From positions 31,382,337-31,424,836 of the forward strand of contig CM022679.1 in assembly GCA_012295275.1 (NCBI GenBank): 42,500 bases of DNA. Direction: 5' to 3'. The notes beneath the pieces are model-generated. The model saw only the letters and a list, made by a program, of their open reading frames with translations. It did not search any database and was not told the origin of the DNA. Position numbers and translations under genes: made by a program. Below are positions 10,294 to 24,076 of the stretch, in pieces. Origin of the DNA: Chrysomallon squamiferum (lineage: Eukaryota > Mollusca > Gastropoda > Neomphalida > Peltospiridae). The number at the start of each line of letters is the position of its first letter. The stretch's first letter is position 1.

Positions 10294-12173
10294 TACCAAT
10301 TTATTTTTTAAAACACAAACTAAATAAATAGAACTTAGTAATTCAAAAATAAATATACAAACATTTTTTCTTCAGAAGATTATAAGATTTGATACAAAAT
10401 TAGTGTTTTATTATAATTCTTACAGTTAATTCTTAGCAAATATTAAGTAAATAAATGACATTTAATTAAAGGCAATGTTTTTCTTTAACAACCATGCTTT
10501 CTTTAAATAAAAAAAAAAAAAAAATAAATAAATGGCCATAACACTGATATTAATAGTAGATTTTTAAAAATAATAATAATCAAATGTTGCTTACTGTTTT
10601 AATATTTAAACTTGATTAAAGTAAAGAATAAATGAGAAACTTGTGATTTAGTTTGTTTTTTTTTTTTTTTTTTTTTTTTCTTTTCTTTTATTTTATTATT
10701 ATTATTATTATTATTTATATTTAATTTTTTTTTTTTTAATTTGGTAATGGTAATTAAATTTTTATTTTTATTTTTATTTTCATTTTATTTTTATTTTTTT
10801 TTTTTTTTAGTATTGTGATACTCCAATGTTCAGCTGCAGCAAAACAAGAGGTCTTCCAGGTCTTCCTCCATTACCTCCGTCTGTAACAGAATCATCTGAT
10901 CTTTATCAGGTAAATACTGCTTGAAGATTCCTTATCCAACATTTCAAAATCAGAAAAGCTCCAAATGCTAAATTATTTTTGAGCAGATCTTAAAGATTTC
11001 CAGTGGTTTAATGTACTGAAATTTTATTTGAAGCACGAAATTATATATATTAAAAAATATATATTGCTTATATATATATATATTATATTCTATAACAGAA
11101 TTATCTACACACACACATTCAAACATTTATCTTAACCATCTGAGAATTGGGTATCATTGCTTAAAGACATTTAATTTGCACATCAAGGGAGATAATTGCT
11201 CAAATCAATGGAAGACAATGCAAGGGCAATTGAGCAAACAAATAGCTGTATCCTTGGGGATGTGTAATCCCAATAGTAGACAGGTTTACAGCTTAACATG
11301 GACACAGTGCTCAATCTATATAATATATATAAAACTACCTGGAAACTATCTGAGAAATAGAAATTAAAGTCCTGTTTAGACTTGGGCTGTTATTCTCATT
11401 TTATTTCTTTATATTCTATAATCTGAAAAATCCTGAGATCCTAAACACTTCCAGTCCAAAGCATTTCAGAAACGGTATCATCAATCTGTAGAATTTCAAA
11501 TTAGACATGAACTAAACTGTTTTCTATAATCTATTCCCCTTAATACACCTTTTGACTTATTTCCCATACAGTTAGTGGCTGTCATCTGGTTTACTAAAGT
11601 CTGTGATATCTGCTTCCCTGTTTCAGTGAAGTGTTTATTTTAGATCCGTTATTATCTTCATTATATGAATTTTCTGTGTTTCACCTTAATTAATACATGT
11701 ATGGCACTTATGGCAGGAAATTAAATATGACAGTAATTAAATTAAGACATTTCTATGTTGCTGTGAATTAGATTGTACTGCGAAACAGTGAACATCCACC
11801 CTTGATGAAAGGCACATCATGGACACAGGCATCACCATTTAAAGAGGAGAAGTATCACAGATCTCCTAGTGAATCCATCGCCAACAACTACACCCCTACA
11901 GCGTCTGGTCTCAGACTTAAAACCATGGCCAGACTAATACGATCAAAAACAAAAGGTAAAATATTAAATGATGACAAACATAATATTGCCTCATACAGTT
12001 ATCGGTATAGTTAAAAGATTTTTTTAATTATTATTTCTTTCATATAATTGTTTTTTTTATGTGTTTTCATATATTTTTTATTTTGTATATTCAAAAATAA
12101 TTGATTGTGTTTTCTTTTTATTTATTTTTTCATATTTTATTTTCATACTTTATTTGTTTTTATCATCTTTTTT

Positions 12174-12225
<52 letters not shown>

Positions 12226-12692
12226 TATGATATTTTAAATTTATGAATTTTATATATTTTTATTTTATTTATTTACTTTTTTTATTTCTGACTTTACACA
12301 ATTATTCTCTATCAGGTTGTAGTATTTGTAGCATTTTACAGACTTTTCTTTGTATATAAGCAGAGTTAAAATAGAATAGGATTCTTTTTTCCTTTCGTAT
12401 TTTCATGTCACTTTTAGATAGTTTTGGTTTTCTGCCAGTGTCAGTTCATTTTTATGTGGTTGTTTTCAATCTTTAATTTTGTTATTTGAAGGAAAAATGG
12501 TAATAAAACAATGTTTCAGTGAGTGCAAAATAATTTTATAAATATTGTAGACATTAATTTATAATGGAAATAATCAACATTAATAAAAAAAAAAAAAATA
12601 AATAAAAATAAAATCAGCTAAGCTTAAGGTACATTCTTCTCCTAAATTCAAAATTCAGTCAGATTTGTGTGACAGATATTTTTATTTCATTT

Positions 12693-12757
<65 letters not shown>

Positions 12758-15700
12758 TTATTATTATTATTTTATTTTTGGTTGCCTTTTAATAAATGTT
12801 AATAATAACTGAATTTTAATTGTTACATAATAATTACTAGATGAAAAATATTGAAAAAGAAATACAAGGTTTATGTAAAAAGACATTAAAAAATAATAAT
12901 AATAATAAAAATTCTCTATTACATTTATAAAGTAGAATCCCTGTAAACAATAGAACTATTATATTTCACAGCACTTGTTCAGTGCCATGTTTCCATTATT
13001 GATAGTTATTCTGTATTCTGTCAACAGTCTGTAAATATCTCAGTCAGTTACATCGGCTGATGCTGTTGCACCTTTGACCCTAATTCAGAGTTCACTAAAT
13101 GGATAAATATTTAATGATGTCTCAAATAAATGTTATCATTAATGGTTATTTGGTATCAATCACACATTTTCATACAATATTTATGATGTAAGAGAGCATA
13201 ACCTTTATTGATTAAGAACAAAGGTGTTTATAAGCAGCTTCTCAGATAAAGCAAACCTGTGTAAATCAGCCATACCAGTTAGAACGAGGAGTCCAGTTGT
13301 TTGTTAAGGATTACTGCAGATTATTCAAATGTTTTACACATAGCATCATATAAAACACTTACCTTGATTTGCTGTAAGCTAGGTAAATTCAGTTTACTCT
13401 TAAGTAGTCATTTATTTATCTTTTATTTATCTATTTTGGCTACATTTACATTTAGTAAGAATCTTAATTTCAGCAAAGAAAAAGCCAGGGATGCTGCATG
13501 GTAAAAAAAACTAAAATTTGTACTAACAAACAGTTGTGCAGATTTTTTAATTTATGCACCCACATGTTTATTTTCTTTTATTTATTTTTCTTTTATTGGT
13601 TTTCATTTTAAATGAATAAATTATCAAATATGTTAGTTGTGAATTAATAAGAAATATATGTAAGGATACATTTTTTGTCATCTTTCACGTCCGCTAATAT
13701 TTCAAATTAAATGTAAATATTACATTTCTCATCTAAGTCATTGGTTTTGATCAGTTTCTGTATCATTTTCTGATTATTTCATGTATCAAAAGCATTGCAC
13801 AAGATAATTTTGATTGTTAATTTATTACAGAATGAGTTAAATTAATGGTTAATTGAGTGGCCAGCTCTAAATAGATAGAGTAATGCACCTTGCATTAATA
13901 TTCAAAGTTACCATCATTAAATAACTGCAATGAATTTCTCTACATATTACGACTAGCAATATTTTATTATGTTCAAAATTGATATCTGTTGATTCAAAGT
14001 TTCATTAGGATAAATATCATTATGAAGATAGCTGTCATAAAGATCAATAAATATTATATTTTCATGTGCTTAAAATGAAGTGATGGGCTGTTTATTATTT
14101 TTCATAATAATAAAATAATAATACTTTTTTGTTTCGATATCTTTATTAAAATCCAGTTTTGATTATCACATTGTTAATGTTTTCATCACTTAACTCATTT
14201 CACATTCATTCATTTTTTTTTTTTTTTTTTTTTAATTTTGGATTTGATTATAAGTTTTTACCATAAATTTTTTTTTTTTTTTCAATGTACACAACTCATT
14301 TTAGTTATCATTTTGATTTGCACTTTGTTCTTTCATCACTCTCTACAAAATTTATTGAAAAAATTCATCAAAGATCATATATATATATATATGGTACATC
14401 TTTTTTTAACACATCACATTTGAGTTATTCTTTTCAAAATTTCTATTTCTTATACATTTATTTGTGCTGTTACATTACAGTAAACTGTTGTACATTTGTT
14501 TTTAATTCATACATCAACCCATGCATTCAAAACCTCCATCATAAGCCTCTTTATCAGCCAATACCCATCAATTTTGTTTTTAATGGTACTTTGTTCATTA
14601 GATACTGCTAATTAATTTTTGTACAAATAAACAATACCTAATCTACACAGAGATATGCAACTAATTTTGATACGAACAGTTTATATAATATTCTTGTTGT
14701 TATATTAAATTAATGATCTTGTTTTCAGTTGATGGTCGAATGAAGAGTCCAAGAAAACCTTTTCCTCGAAGTAAAACCTACTTTGAACCTAGAACACACG
14801 GGTGAGATTAACACTTTGTATATATTTCTGCTAGCGATAATTCTTTCACTGAATAACTGAATAATATACAAAACTAGGATTTGCACTGCTGCCATAATGG
14901 TGGCAAAACACACTAGGCTGATACAATGAGGGTGTGTCATGTTTTTGCAGCATAACAAGAAGTTTTGTTTAAGGCCAAATGGTGTATCCACTTTCTGCAG
15001 TTAACAGAATTTTTTGTATATATCTGCTTTTAGCAAAGAAAGAGTAAAAATACTAAAATGTAACTACATACATATAATGTACCCCCTGCATATTGTTTAA
15101 TATGTGTATTGCTGATCAGTATATGTGACAGAGTAAACACATAACTAAAATATACCTTCAAGTTATTTTCTTTCTTCTTTTTCTGACAATGTGCTCATAG
15201 TAATATATCCACTAATGTTTGATAAAATCAATTCCATGGCAATTCATGTAGGATGCCATTTTCTTCTCTTTTTTTTTGTCAATGAAAATGGCATGCTTAT
15301 AAAAGTAAAAAATAAATAAATAATGTCCTGATAATTAATAATTTACTGATTAGTCAGTGGTGATTAAGTTAATCAAGCTGGCAGTGTATTTCTTGAATGT
15401 CTTTCTTTTTTTTTGTCTTACTTACTTTATTAGAAATGCAAATAATCAGCCATCTTCTTTCTTCAGTGTCAAAGAATTTTTTGACATCATGTTTTTTAGT
15501 GACAGCTATGATAAGACCAACTGGCTGCCAGAAATCGAGGAACTACCACCAAGCCGACCTTTGACCCCATCAGAGCAGATAGACATTATGTTAGCAATAG
15601 AAGGTGAAGTGAAATCTGAATCAGGAGAGCCAACAGAAAAAGATCTGGAGGTAATAAATTATTTTTATAAATTGATATCTGTGTGTCTAACGGTATGAAA

Positions 15701-17138
15701 ATATGTGTTAAATAATTCAGCAGAACATTTTAATGTACATCAACCATAGCCACCATTAGTTGGAAAAACCCCATTAATGACTGAATATCACAGTTCTGTG
15801 TCATTATTTTATAACTGGAAATAGCCCAGTTGATGCTACAACCATTGTTGATTATTATACAGATTTCTAACTTATGATACACTGAGTATAAGACACTGCC
15901 TAGATCTGGAAAACAGACTAATGGACACATTAATGATATGCCCAGTATGTTTTACAAGTGAATTGCATGTCCACTTCCCTAAACTGATTCGCTTGTTCTC
16001 TTATTTCTTTTCAGCGGTACTACTACTATATTAGGAAAGGCATTTTTCAAACTATGCTGGCACCCCAGCAACCAGATCAATTGAGAAGAATACAAAATCT
16101 GATTCCTGAAACACTACTAACCAATCCAGAATTGGAACTGGATATCCAGGGTCTGTTAGAGGAGGTTGGCTCTGACTATGAATACAGCCTGAGAAAAGCT
16201 ATAGGTCAGTGATACTTACTTTTAACCTACATATCTGAATTAATTATGTGTATAATATTTATTATTTTGATTATAGGTCATTCATTTTTTCTATGCAAAT
16301 TATTCTTTTTACTCAGTTTTTATTTAAAAAAAATAATTTTCTACAAATTAAATATCATATTAACTGTAATTTATTAGTTCTTACTTTTTTGTCTCTCTCT
16401 ATTGCAGTCTTTCCCATTGTTTGTTTCTCATTCCATCCTTCTCCATTTCTTCCTCTCTTTCTCCCCTCTTTCCCTCCATGTCTGTGTCTCTTTCTCCTTC
16501 TTCCCTGTCTGTCCATCTATCCCTCTATCTATCTGTCTTTCTATATCTATATATGTGATATATTAAAAAAAGAAGAAAAAAAGAAGAAGAAATCCCCCCA
16601 AAATGAGTTCAAAACATAAGATTTGTTTCTTAATTTCAGTTGACTATATATTAAAAGACCCTCATGAAAAGGAACGACTCCACATTAAATGGACTCCAGA
16701 ACCATTTCCACAGAGGTAGCTGTCTTTCTTTTATCTCTTTATTATTTATTTATTTATTTAAAAAAAAAAATAGCTGCCTAATTTTATTTTATACACCTGT
16801 TTTTTTTAATTTATCAAATTTACCTCCATCAGTGTTGTTAACATTTCAGAATTATCCGTGCCCCAGTTCCCTGGCACGACAGTTACACACAAAGTAAGAG
16901 CTACAACAGTCTTCACCTCTTCATCACGAACCAAATCATGCTGGAGCTGCAGAACATTTGGTTTAATGAGTAAGTATATGTTTATCTGTGTGTATTCATG
17001 CATGTTCGTGTGTTTAATACAAGCAAACTATCCAGCAGTATGTTCCTTAATTATATTTTATTTATTTATTTATTTAATTACATATTTTTGTTTCACTATT
17101 ATTTATTGCTTGCTGGTTTGTATTTATTTTGTTTATTA

Positions 17139-17175
<37 letters not shown>

Positions 17176-17212
17176 GTTATTGTTATTGTTATTGTTATTG
17201 TTATTGTTATTA

Positions 17213-17255
<43 letters not shown>

Positions 17256-17920
17256 TTATTATTTTATTATTTTATTATTATTATTATATATATATTTTTA
17301 AATATTTATTATTAAGTTGATATTTATATTTAACATCAGCTAGTTCTAAAATAATACATACCAAATATCAGCTAGTTCTAAAATAATACATATACCAAAT
17401 ATCTGACATTTATGAATTATTATAGAATGACATAAAATAATGTTGGTATACAAATATATGTGTTTCTCAAATCTTGTGGTACTCTATTCTTTCAAGTTGA
17501 TGGCTTTAGTACACTAGAAAAAAATTACAATAACATATTATTAATTCTTGTCTCTATAACTAAGATTTGTATGAATTGTTTTTATTTACAGCTTTGCTGA
17601 CCAGAGGTTTGTCAATCTGAAAGAGCTGACCAATGAAGACCTGCCTTTGTTACCTTCTGAGTTTGAGTCTCTCATCAAAAAACAATGTTGGGCTGCACAT
17701 GAAGTACTGAGAAAAACGTACGAGTTATTTTCTGTTGTGTCTTTGCTGAATTGTCAGTGGAAACATATAGTCTAAAAACATTTTGGATATTTTCAACGTA
17801 TTATGATGATGATGATGATTATTGTTGTTATTTTCATTTTCCTTATTATCTACACAGTCATCATTGCTATTATTATTATGATAAATATTATTGTTGTCAT
17901 TATTATTATTATTACTTTTA

Positions 17921-17952
<32 letters not shown>

Positions 17953-20900
17953 GTTATTGAAATTCTTTTTCAGTTGTGACAATAATATAAAATTTATAAT
18001 GTAGAATTTCATTTTTCCTTTCTTCTTTTTTTTTACTTGGACATCATAGCTTAAATTCTTAATTCATTTTATTTATGTTAGTTAATTATCAGTGGAATTA
18101 GTTAAAGTTTAAACACTTAGAAATTATCACAGTGTACATTGCAGTGATTTAATTAACAAAGTTTACTTGTTCAGGTGGATACCAAACTGTGCGAAGGTGT
18201 TTCAAGACAAGAAGGAACTATGGCAACACCTTGTACCACCCAATGACACTGACTCCACTGAGCATGTTGAGGAGTTTTTCTCTTCTGTAGCTGCTCTCAT
18301 GTCTATCCAGCTGCGAAGCATGGTGATCAACTCTCTGTCAGACTTCTTACAGTTCTTCCAGATTCACGAGGTTTGAAATAAATCTGTCTCTTTGTCAATT
18401 TGTCTGTTTTTTTTTTTTACTTTGTTTGTTTGTTTGTCTGTCTCTCTCTCTCTCTTTTTCTCAGTAGTTTTTTTTCTTTCTGTAGTTGTATTGAGTTCTA
18501 TCAGTCCATCTATATGTGTTTTGTCTGTCAGTTACTTTGTATCTGTGTGCCTGCTTTTCTTTTTCTCTCTGTCTGTTTTGTTGGCCTCTCTATTTTTCTA
18601 TTCATCTGTCTGAATATCTGTCAGTCTATGTTTTGATTAACACAGAACAGTACAGAAACAAATAAACATACATATTATGGCACCATATATGCACAGTACT
18701 CACAAAAAACAAAAAACAAACAAACAACAAAATGAGAAAATGTAATATACAAAAAAAAAGATAGATATATAACAAGATTGTTTTTAACTAATTTTTTGAA
18801 GGTTTATATAAGTTATGTGTTTTATTTCAGGCTGGAAATGATTTTGGAGATGAGTTTGATGAACTGCAGTATGTCATGCCACAAGTGATGATCATCAAAC
18901 TTAGAGTCGAGGATCCCAAGATCATTTTTGATCCACCATTTCGGGATATTCGAGACATCATTCTGCGATGTTTCTCAGAGATTATTGCCAGTGGAGATGG
19001 CTTGACTAGGGTGTGTATTAACTGTACATTTATTTATTAACATTACAGAGGTAGTCTCAACTCTAATTAAATTACACTCGAATACTACCTTTGTTATTTC
19101 CAGAGCAAAACAAGAAAATTGATTAATTAAGACATATAATGAAAATATTATTATTATATATATTTTTTTTTTTTTTTTTCATAAAAACAAATATGACTTT
19201 GATCTAACATTTTTTTTTCCTTCAGGTCGAGTGTGAACTGTTCCCTGACATGAGAGGGCAGCGATTGTTACTGCGGTCAGTGAAGATTCAGGAGTCATTG
19301 GTCACTCAGTTTGTGGACCAGGTCATGGAGATTTTCAAAAACAACACTGTTGGTCCCCAGAAGTATGTGATATATTCTATATTTAGTCTTCAACAGTTCT
19401 TCTTTTTCATTATAAATCTTCCATAATACATATCCAATATTTTCAGATGTCGTTACACAAAATATTGATTTTTAGTTATACTTCTACTTTTTATGTTTCC
19501 TTAAACATAACAATTTTATTTCAGATATCTGAACACATACAAGAAGTACTCTGACCTCCTCAACAACAAAGCTGATCAAGATGTTTCTGCTTTTCTTCGT
19601 GAGAAACACTCAATTCAGGCCTTCAAAGAGGTGAGTTTTACTTACGCTTTCATTACTTGAATACAACTACTAACATGTTTTCATGTGTTTTAACATTTTA
19701 AGATATTAACCTGATAATAAAAGCTATATTTGTCTATTTTATTGTTATAAATAGTGTTAGAGACTGAAATTCTAACATTGTACACTTTGTGTACATACTC
19801 TTGCAGCAAATATTTATTCCTTCTGTATATTCTTTATAGACTGTACCAAATGTACAGATATCTTATCAGGAGACATTTGATTTTTGAAGTGACAAATTGA
19901 TGCTAATAAAGAACATTCTTCATAATTGAGCATTAATTAATAATTATATCTAGGATATGGAATGAAATCAGATTATATATGTGCTAATTATTTTGAATGG
20001 CATTTCTTTACTTGATAGAAAAAGAAAAAAGTGTTTAGAAAATGGGCCAAGGTATTTTTTTATATTGTAAAACATGGGCTTTACCATGATGATATTGTTA
20101 CACAAACACATTGTTGTAAAACGTCCATTAGACACAAATATTACTGTATCCAATTACAAAATATTTTCATAAATAATAATCCAGGACAACATTTTTAATG
20201 CAAATATTTCTAATACATAATTAAATATGTAAATTAGCTAAAATACATCTGTGCATCAACTATATGGTTTAAATAAATTTGTTATATCTCAGTGTAATTT
20301 ATTTATAACTAGAGTTCATCCTTTCTTAACAATAAAGTTAAAATCTGATGAAGTCTGACAAAATCTGGTTTGAATGAGCAAGTGATTCTGATTGTAGAAA
20401 TGATTAAAGTTAAAGGGAAAAGATGATTGGTAATGTAAATATCAGTCACATATTTTAAAAAAAGTTCTATATAACATGCTAAGATATATCTGTAAACCTT
20501 TTTATTAAATTATTATTATTATTTTTATTGTTGTTGCTTTAAGATGGCATTTATGAGTGAGTGAATGAATATATATATAGAGAGAAATTTGTTTAAAAAT
20601 GAGCACATTAAAAAGCAGTAAAACTGTTGGAATGTTTTCTATAGTTGTAAAAAGATCTTAACCCCTTAGCTCCTTAACTTACATTTGTACATGTTATTCT
20701 TTTTGTTCCATTAATTAAATTGCCTACATGGCTTTCCATAATTCATGAAGAACTTTGATTTTCTTTAGATTTTTAATATCTTTCTCTCACATTAATCTTT
20801 GATTATTAGATTTTCCATAAGGTGAGAAAGTGTTTCTTTTTTTATGAGACATCTGACTTATTGTTTTAAATCAAAAACAATTTTTTTTGTCTTTTTGGCT

Positions 20901-21274
20901 ATACATGGCATTTTGTTTAAAAATTATTTAAGAAAGATATTTTTTTTTTTATCTGATCTTTAGTAAACTTTAATTTTATTTTTAATTTTTTTCACTTGAT
21001 ATGTCACTTTAGAAATTAAAAAATTGATCACATAAGAAACACTTAAAAACTGAATGTATTGTCACAAATATCACATGAAATTTAGTTCACTGATAAAGTA
21101 GTGTTTTCACAAGAAATGTGAATCTATTTAATTTATTTTTGCCCCATTGTTGATTATCTTGTATGATATTTTTTCTAATTTTTTTTTTATTTTAACTGTC
21201 TTGCTATTTAATTTTTTTTGCTATATCTTTATGCCAGCATATGTGTATATCAGTGTGTATTTGTATGTGTACCA

Positions 21275-21318
<44 letters not shown>

Positions 21319-21393
21319 ATGCATGTGTCACTGTGTGTGTGTGTGTGTGTGCATGTTTCTGTATAAATGTGTGAAGCAAGTGTATTTACTTAC

Positions 21394-21429
<36 letters not shown>

Positions 21430-23451
21430 TTTATTATTGTTATTATTATTATTATTTTATTATTAGTAGTAATATAAATATTTTTGATACGTATTGATCT
21501 GAAGTAACTAGTCTGCTCTTTCAAGCATATAAAACCAACTGTTTTCTGTTTAGTAAATAATATATTAACAAAGAATATTTAATAGTTTACATATTATTGT
21601 TATGTGTAACTCAGGCAGAATGGTTGTGGTAAGTACTAAGCAGAATAATGAGGTGCCTGTTTTTAATATAGACAATGTATTGATGAAAATAAAGTAATAA
21701 ATAAACATGTTTGTTTCTTTGAGTGTGTGTGTGTGTGTGTGTGTGTTTGTGTAAACACACATGTATGTGTATGTTTATATTATCTGGGTGTGTTTATGTC
21801 TATTTATTATAGGATAAATCATTTTAATCTTTTATTTATAATTTTTTCATCTTACTTATACAACAGAAAAATATAAAAACTTACAGTTTCATTTGTATAT
21901 TTATCTGCTTTTTAAATAAATTATGCTTACCTTCTGGCATCATAGACAAATACTGTATATACAAATTAATACTTGTAACATAATTTTCTCTTTTTTAAAT
22001 ATTTCATTACATATTTACAACATACTTCATTGTTTACACTTCACGGCATTAGTATGTATTTTTATCAATGCCTTTTTAAAAAAAATAACAAAATAAGAAT
22101 TCATAGATAAGTACAGAAATAATTAAATCTATGTATATATGTATCTATATCTTATATTATAATAAGAGACAAATTTAATTACTTACAGAAAATCACTTCG
22201 CTGAATGACTTGAGGGATGAGATAGCACTGTTACGTATCACTGTACCACTCAGTATGTACTGCCTCGACTGTGACAGCCTCAATGTGGAGCTGTGTCAGC
22301 GAACAAACAAACTCAGAGAGAGGCTTGTCACATTCTCCATGGACGAGAATCGCGAACTCAACCGAGGGTAGATTGCTGTTTTTTTATTTTTATCTGTCTG
22401 TACACAAATATTTAAAAATTTATTTTAACTTTCATGGTACAATAGATATGTGAAAAGTAATATGCTTCAAAACCATATTCTGTTGTTTAGAATCTGCAAG
22501 AAATACGATGAGATGGCAGACAAAGTGAGTGAGATTCCAGAAAACACCAAAGATCTTGTGGAAATACAGGAATTTCTCAAACAGGTTAGCACATTCCAAA
22601 CTTTTTTTTTTGAAATACTTGAATATTTATGGAATATTTTCACCTCTTCTGAATTCCATAAAGAACATTGTTAAAAGCTGCAAATAAAACATTATTAAAT
22701 TAAATGCTAGGATGAATTTAGATTCACTGAGTTAAATGTTTGTGAACACCAGTCTTTGGTGATAATAAAATCTGATACATAATGATAATAATAATAATTT
22801 TTTTTAAATTTAAAATTTAAAATGAAGATAGAAAATATTCCCTGATACTCAGAAAACATGGTAGCTGGCAATGCTGCATTTGGTTTAGCAGAAATACTAA
22901 TTAAGTGAGAAAGTGTTATCTGTCCTCGTATTTTGTTTTCTTACTGAATTATTTTCAAAATTGATATTTTTATCGTGGTTTATTTGTATACGTAACTGTT
23001 TAGCTGGATGTTTTAGTTCTTATTACTATTTTATTTGTATTTATTTCTGTATTTATTCATTTATTTATTCTAGTCAATGGAAGTCACAGTGTACAAACTA
23101 CTAGATGAGATTGATGAAGCTGCCAACAGACTGATGTTCCTCTTAGACTACGCCATCTTTCCTTGTAAGTTCATTCTCCATTAAATATCTTCAATTCTTT
23201 TTCCTTCTTATTTATTACCATTTTTTTTTTTTAAATATATTTTTATTTATTTTATTTTAAAGTTAATTTTTCCCTTTCTTTTTTAAATTTTTTTTATGGT
23301 TTTGTATTTTAAGATAATGTTTATTTAATATTTAAATTTTTCTAAAATTTTAGCTGTTTTTAAAAAGAAAAGGCATTTATAATGATATTAGTTTTATTTC
23401 AGATTTTTATTTTATTTCATTTTATTTTGTATTATTTTATTTTTTATTTTT

Positions 23452-23482
<31 letters not shown>

Positions 23483-23806
23483 TTTGGTGTGGATTTCTTT
23501 TATAAATGTTCCTTTCTTTGTGTCTTTGTTTTCTCTCCCCTCTGCACCCAGTTTGTCTGAATACTGAGTGCTGACAGCACTGTGTTTTTATTTTATTGTT
23601 TGTTTCACTCTCCAGTGGTTTGCACCACACACGGGCTTCACTGCCCTACCGATGTGTCAGATCACACCAAAGCTTTGTGTGTGAAACAGGGTAAACTCCT
23701 ACTGTAGACTAGTGTAGATTATATACCACAGTAGATGCTTGTCAGTTTGGTAACATTCAGCTGATATTGAACATCAAGTTATTAATTTTGATGTGTGAAT
23801 TTTTTC

Positions 23807-23837
<31 letters not shown>

Positions 23838-24044
23838 AATATAGATATATAAGTTAACCATCTTTTTGTTTTCTTATTTTTTAATCTAAATAATTTTTAG
23901 TGAATTTTTTAAATATATTGAAAGTAACTTCATTTGAATTTTTTTATTTTATTTTAATAGACAAAATAATGAATATTATAATATGTAGATAGAAAAAACA
24001 TTTTTTTTTTTATTTTACTTTAACAGACAACATTTATTTTTTTA

Positions 24045-24076
<32 letters not shown>

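Larger units (their letters stand above)
11956..14728 (+). other. DNAH3 intron 3 (2.8 kb)
   Basis: The longest intron between assigned exons in the window. It holds a TA microsatellite (12180-12221), a long (TTTA)n tract (12691-12771), poly-T near 14213-14232 and otherwise unrecognised AT-rich sequence. The 60-108 codon frames inside are T-rich and resemble nothing. Confidence 0.75.
19631..22188 (+). other. DNAH3 intron 13 (2.6 kb)
   Basis: No exon is seen. It contains a TG tract (21276-21352), a TTA tract (21398-21466), a second TG tract (21722-21746) and AT-rich unique-looking sequence. Confidence 0.8.

Noticed and set aside
16858-17301. 147-codon plus-strand frame with long poly-Leu/Ile tail
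   Set aside because: It overlaps exon 8 in a different frame; the tail is a TTA repeat.
17725-18012. Poly-Asn minus-strand frame and poly-Tyr plus-strand frame
   Set aside because: Produced by ATT/ATG trinucleotide repeats in an intron.
18465-18640. Possible exon after the strong acceptor-like TCTCTCTCTTTTTCTCAG
   Set aside because: The sequence is simple-repeat-rich, has no homology and would interrupt a junction (exon 10 to 11) that already joins in phase and matches family sequence.
20655-20685. TTAACCCCTTAGC-like string as another piggyBac-type end
   Set aside because: No matching GGGTTAA partner within several hundred bases.
23552-23615. Alternative upstream start for the candidate cassette exon, after TCTGCACCCAG
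   Set aside because: In the required phase it reads GTC then TGA, so it would truncate the protein.
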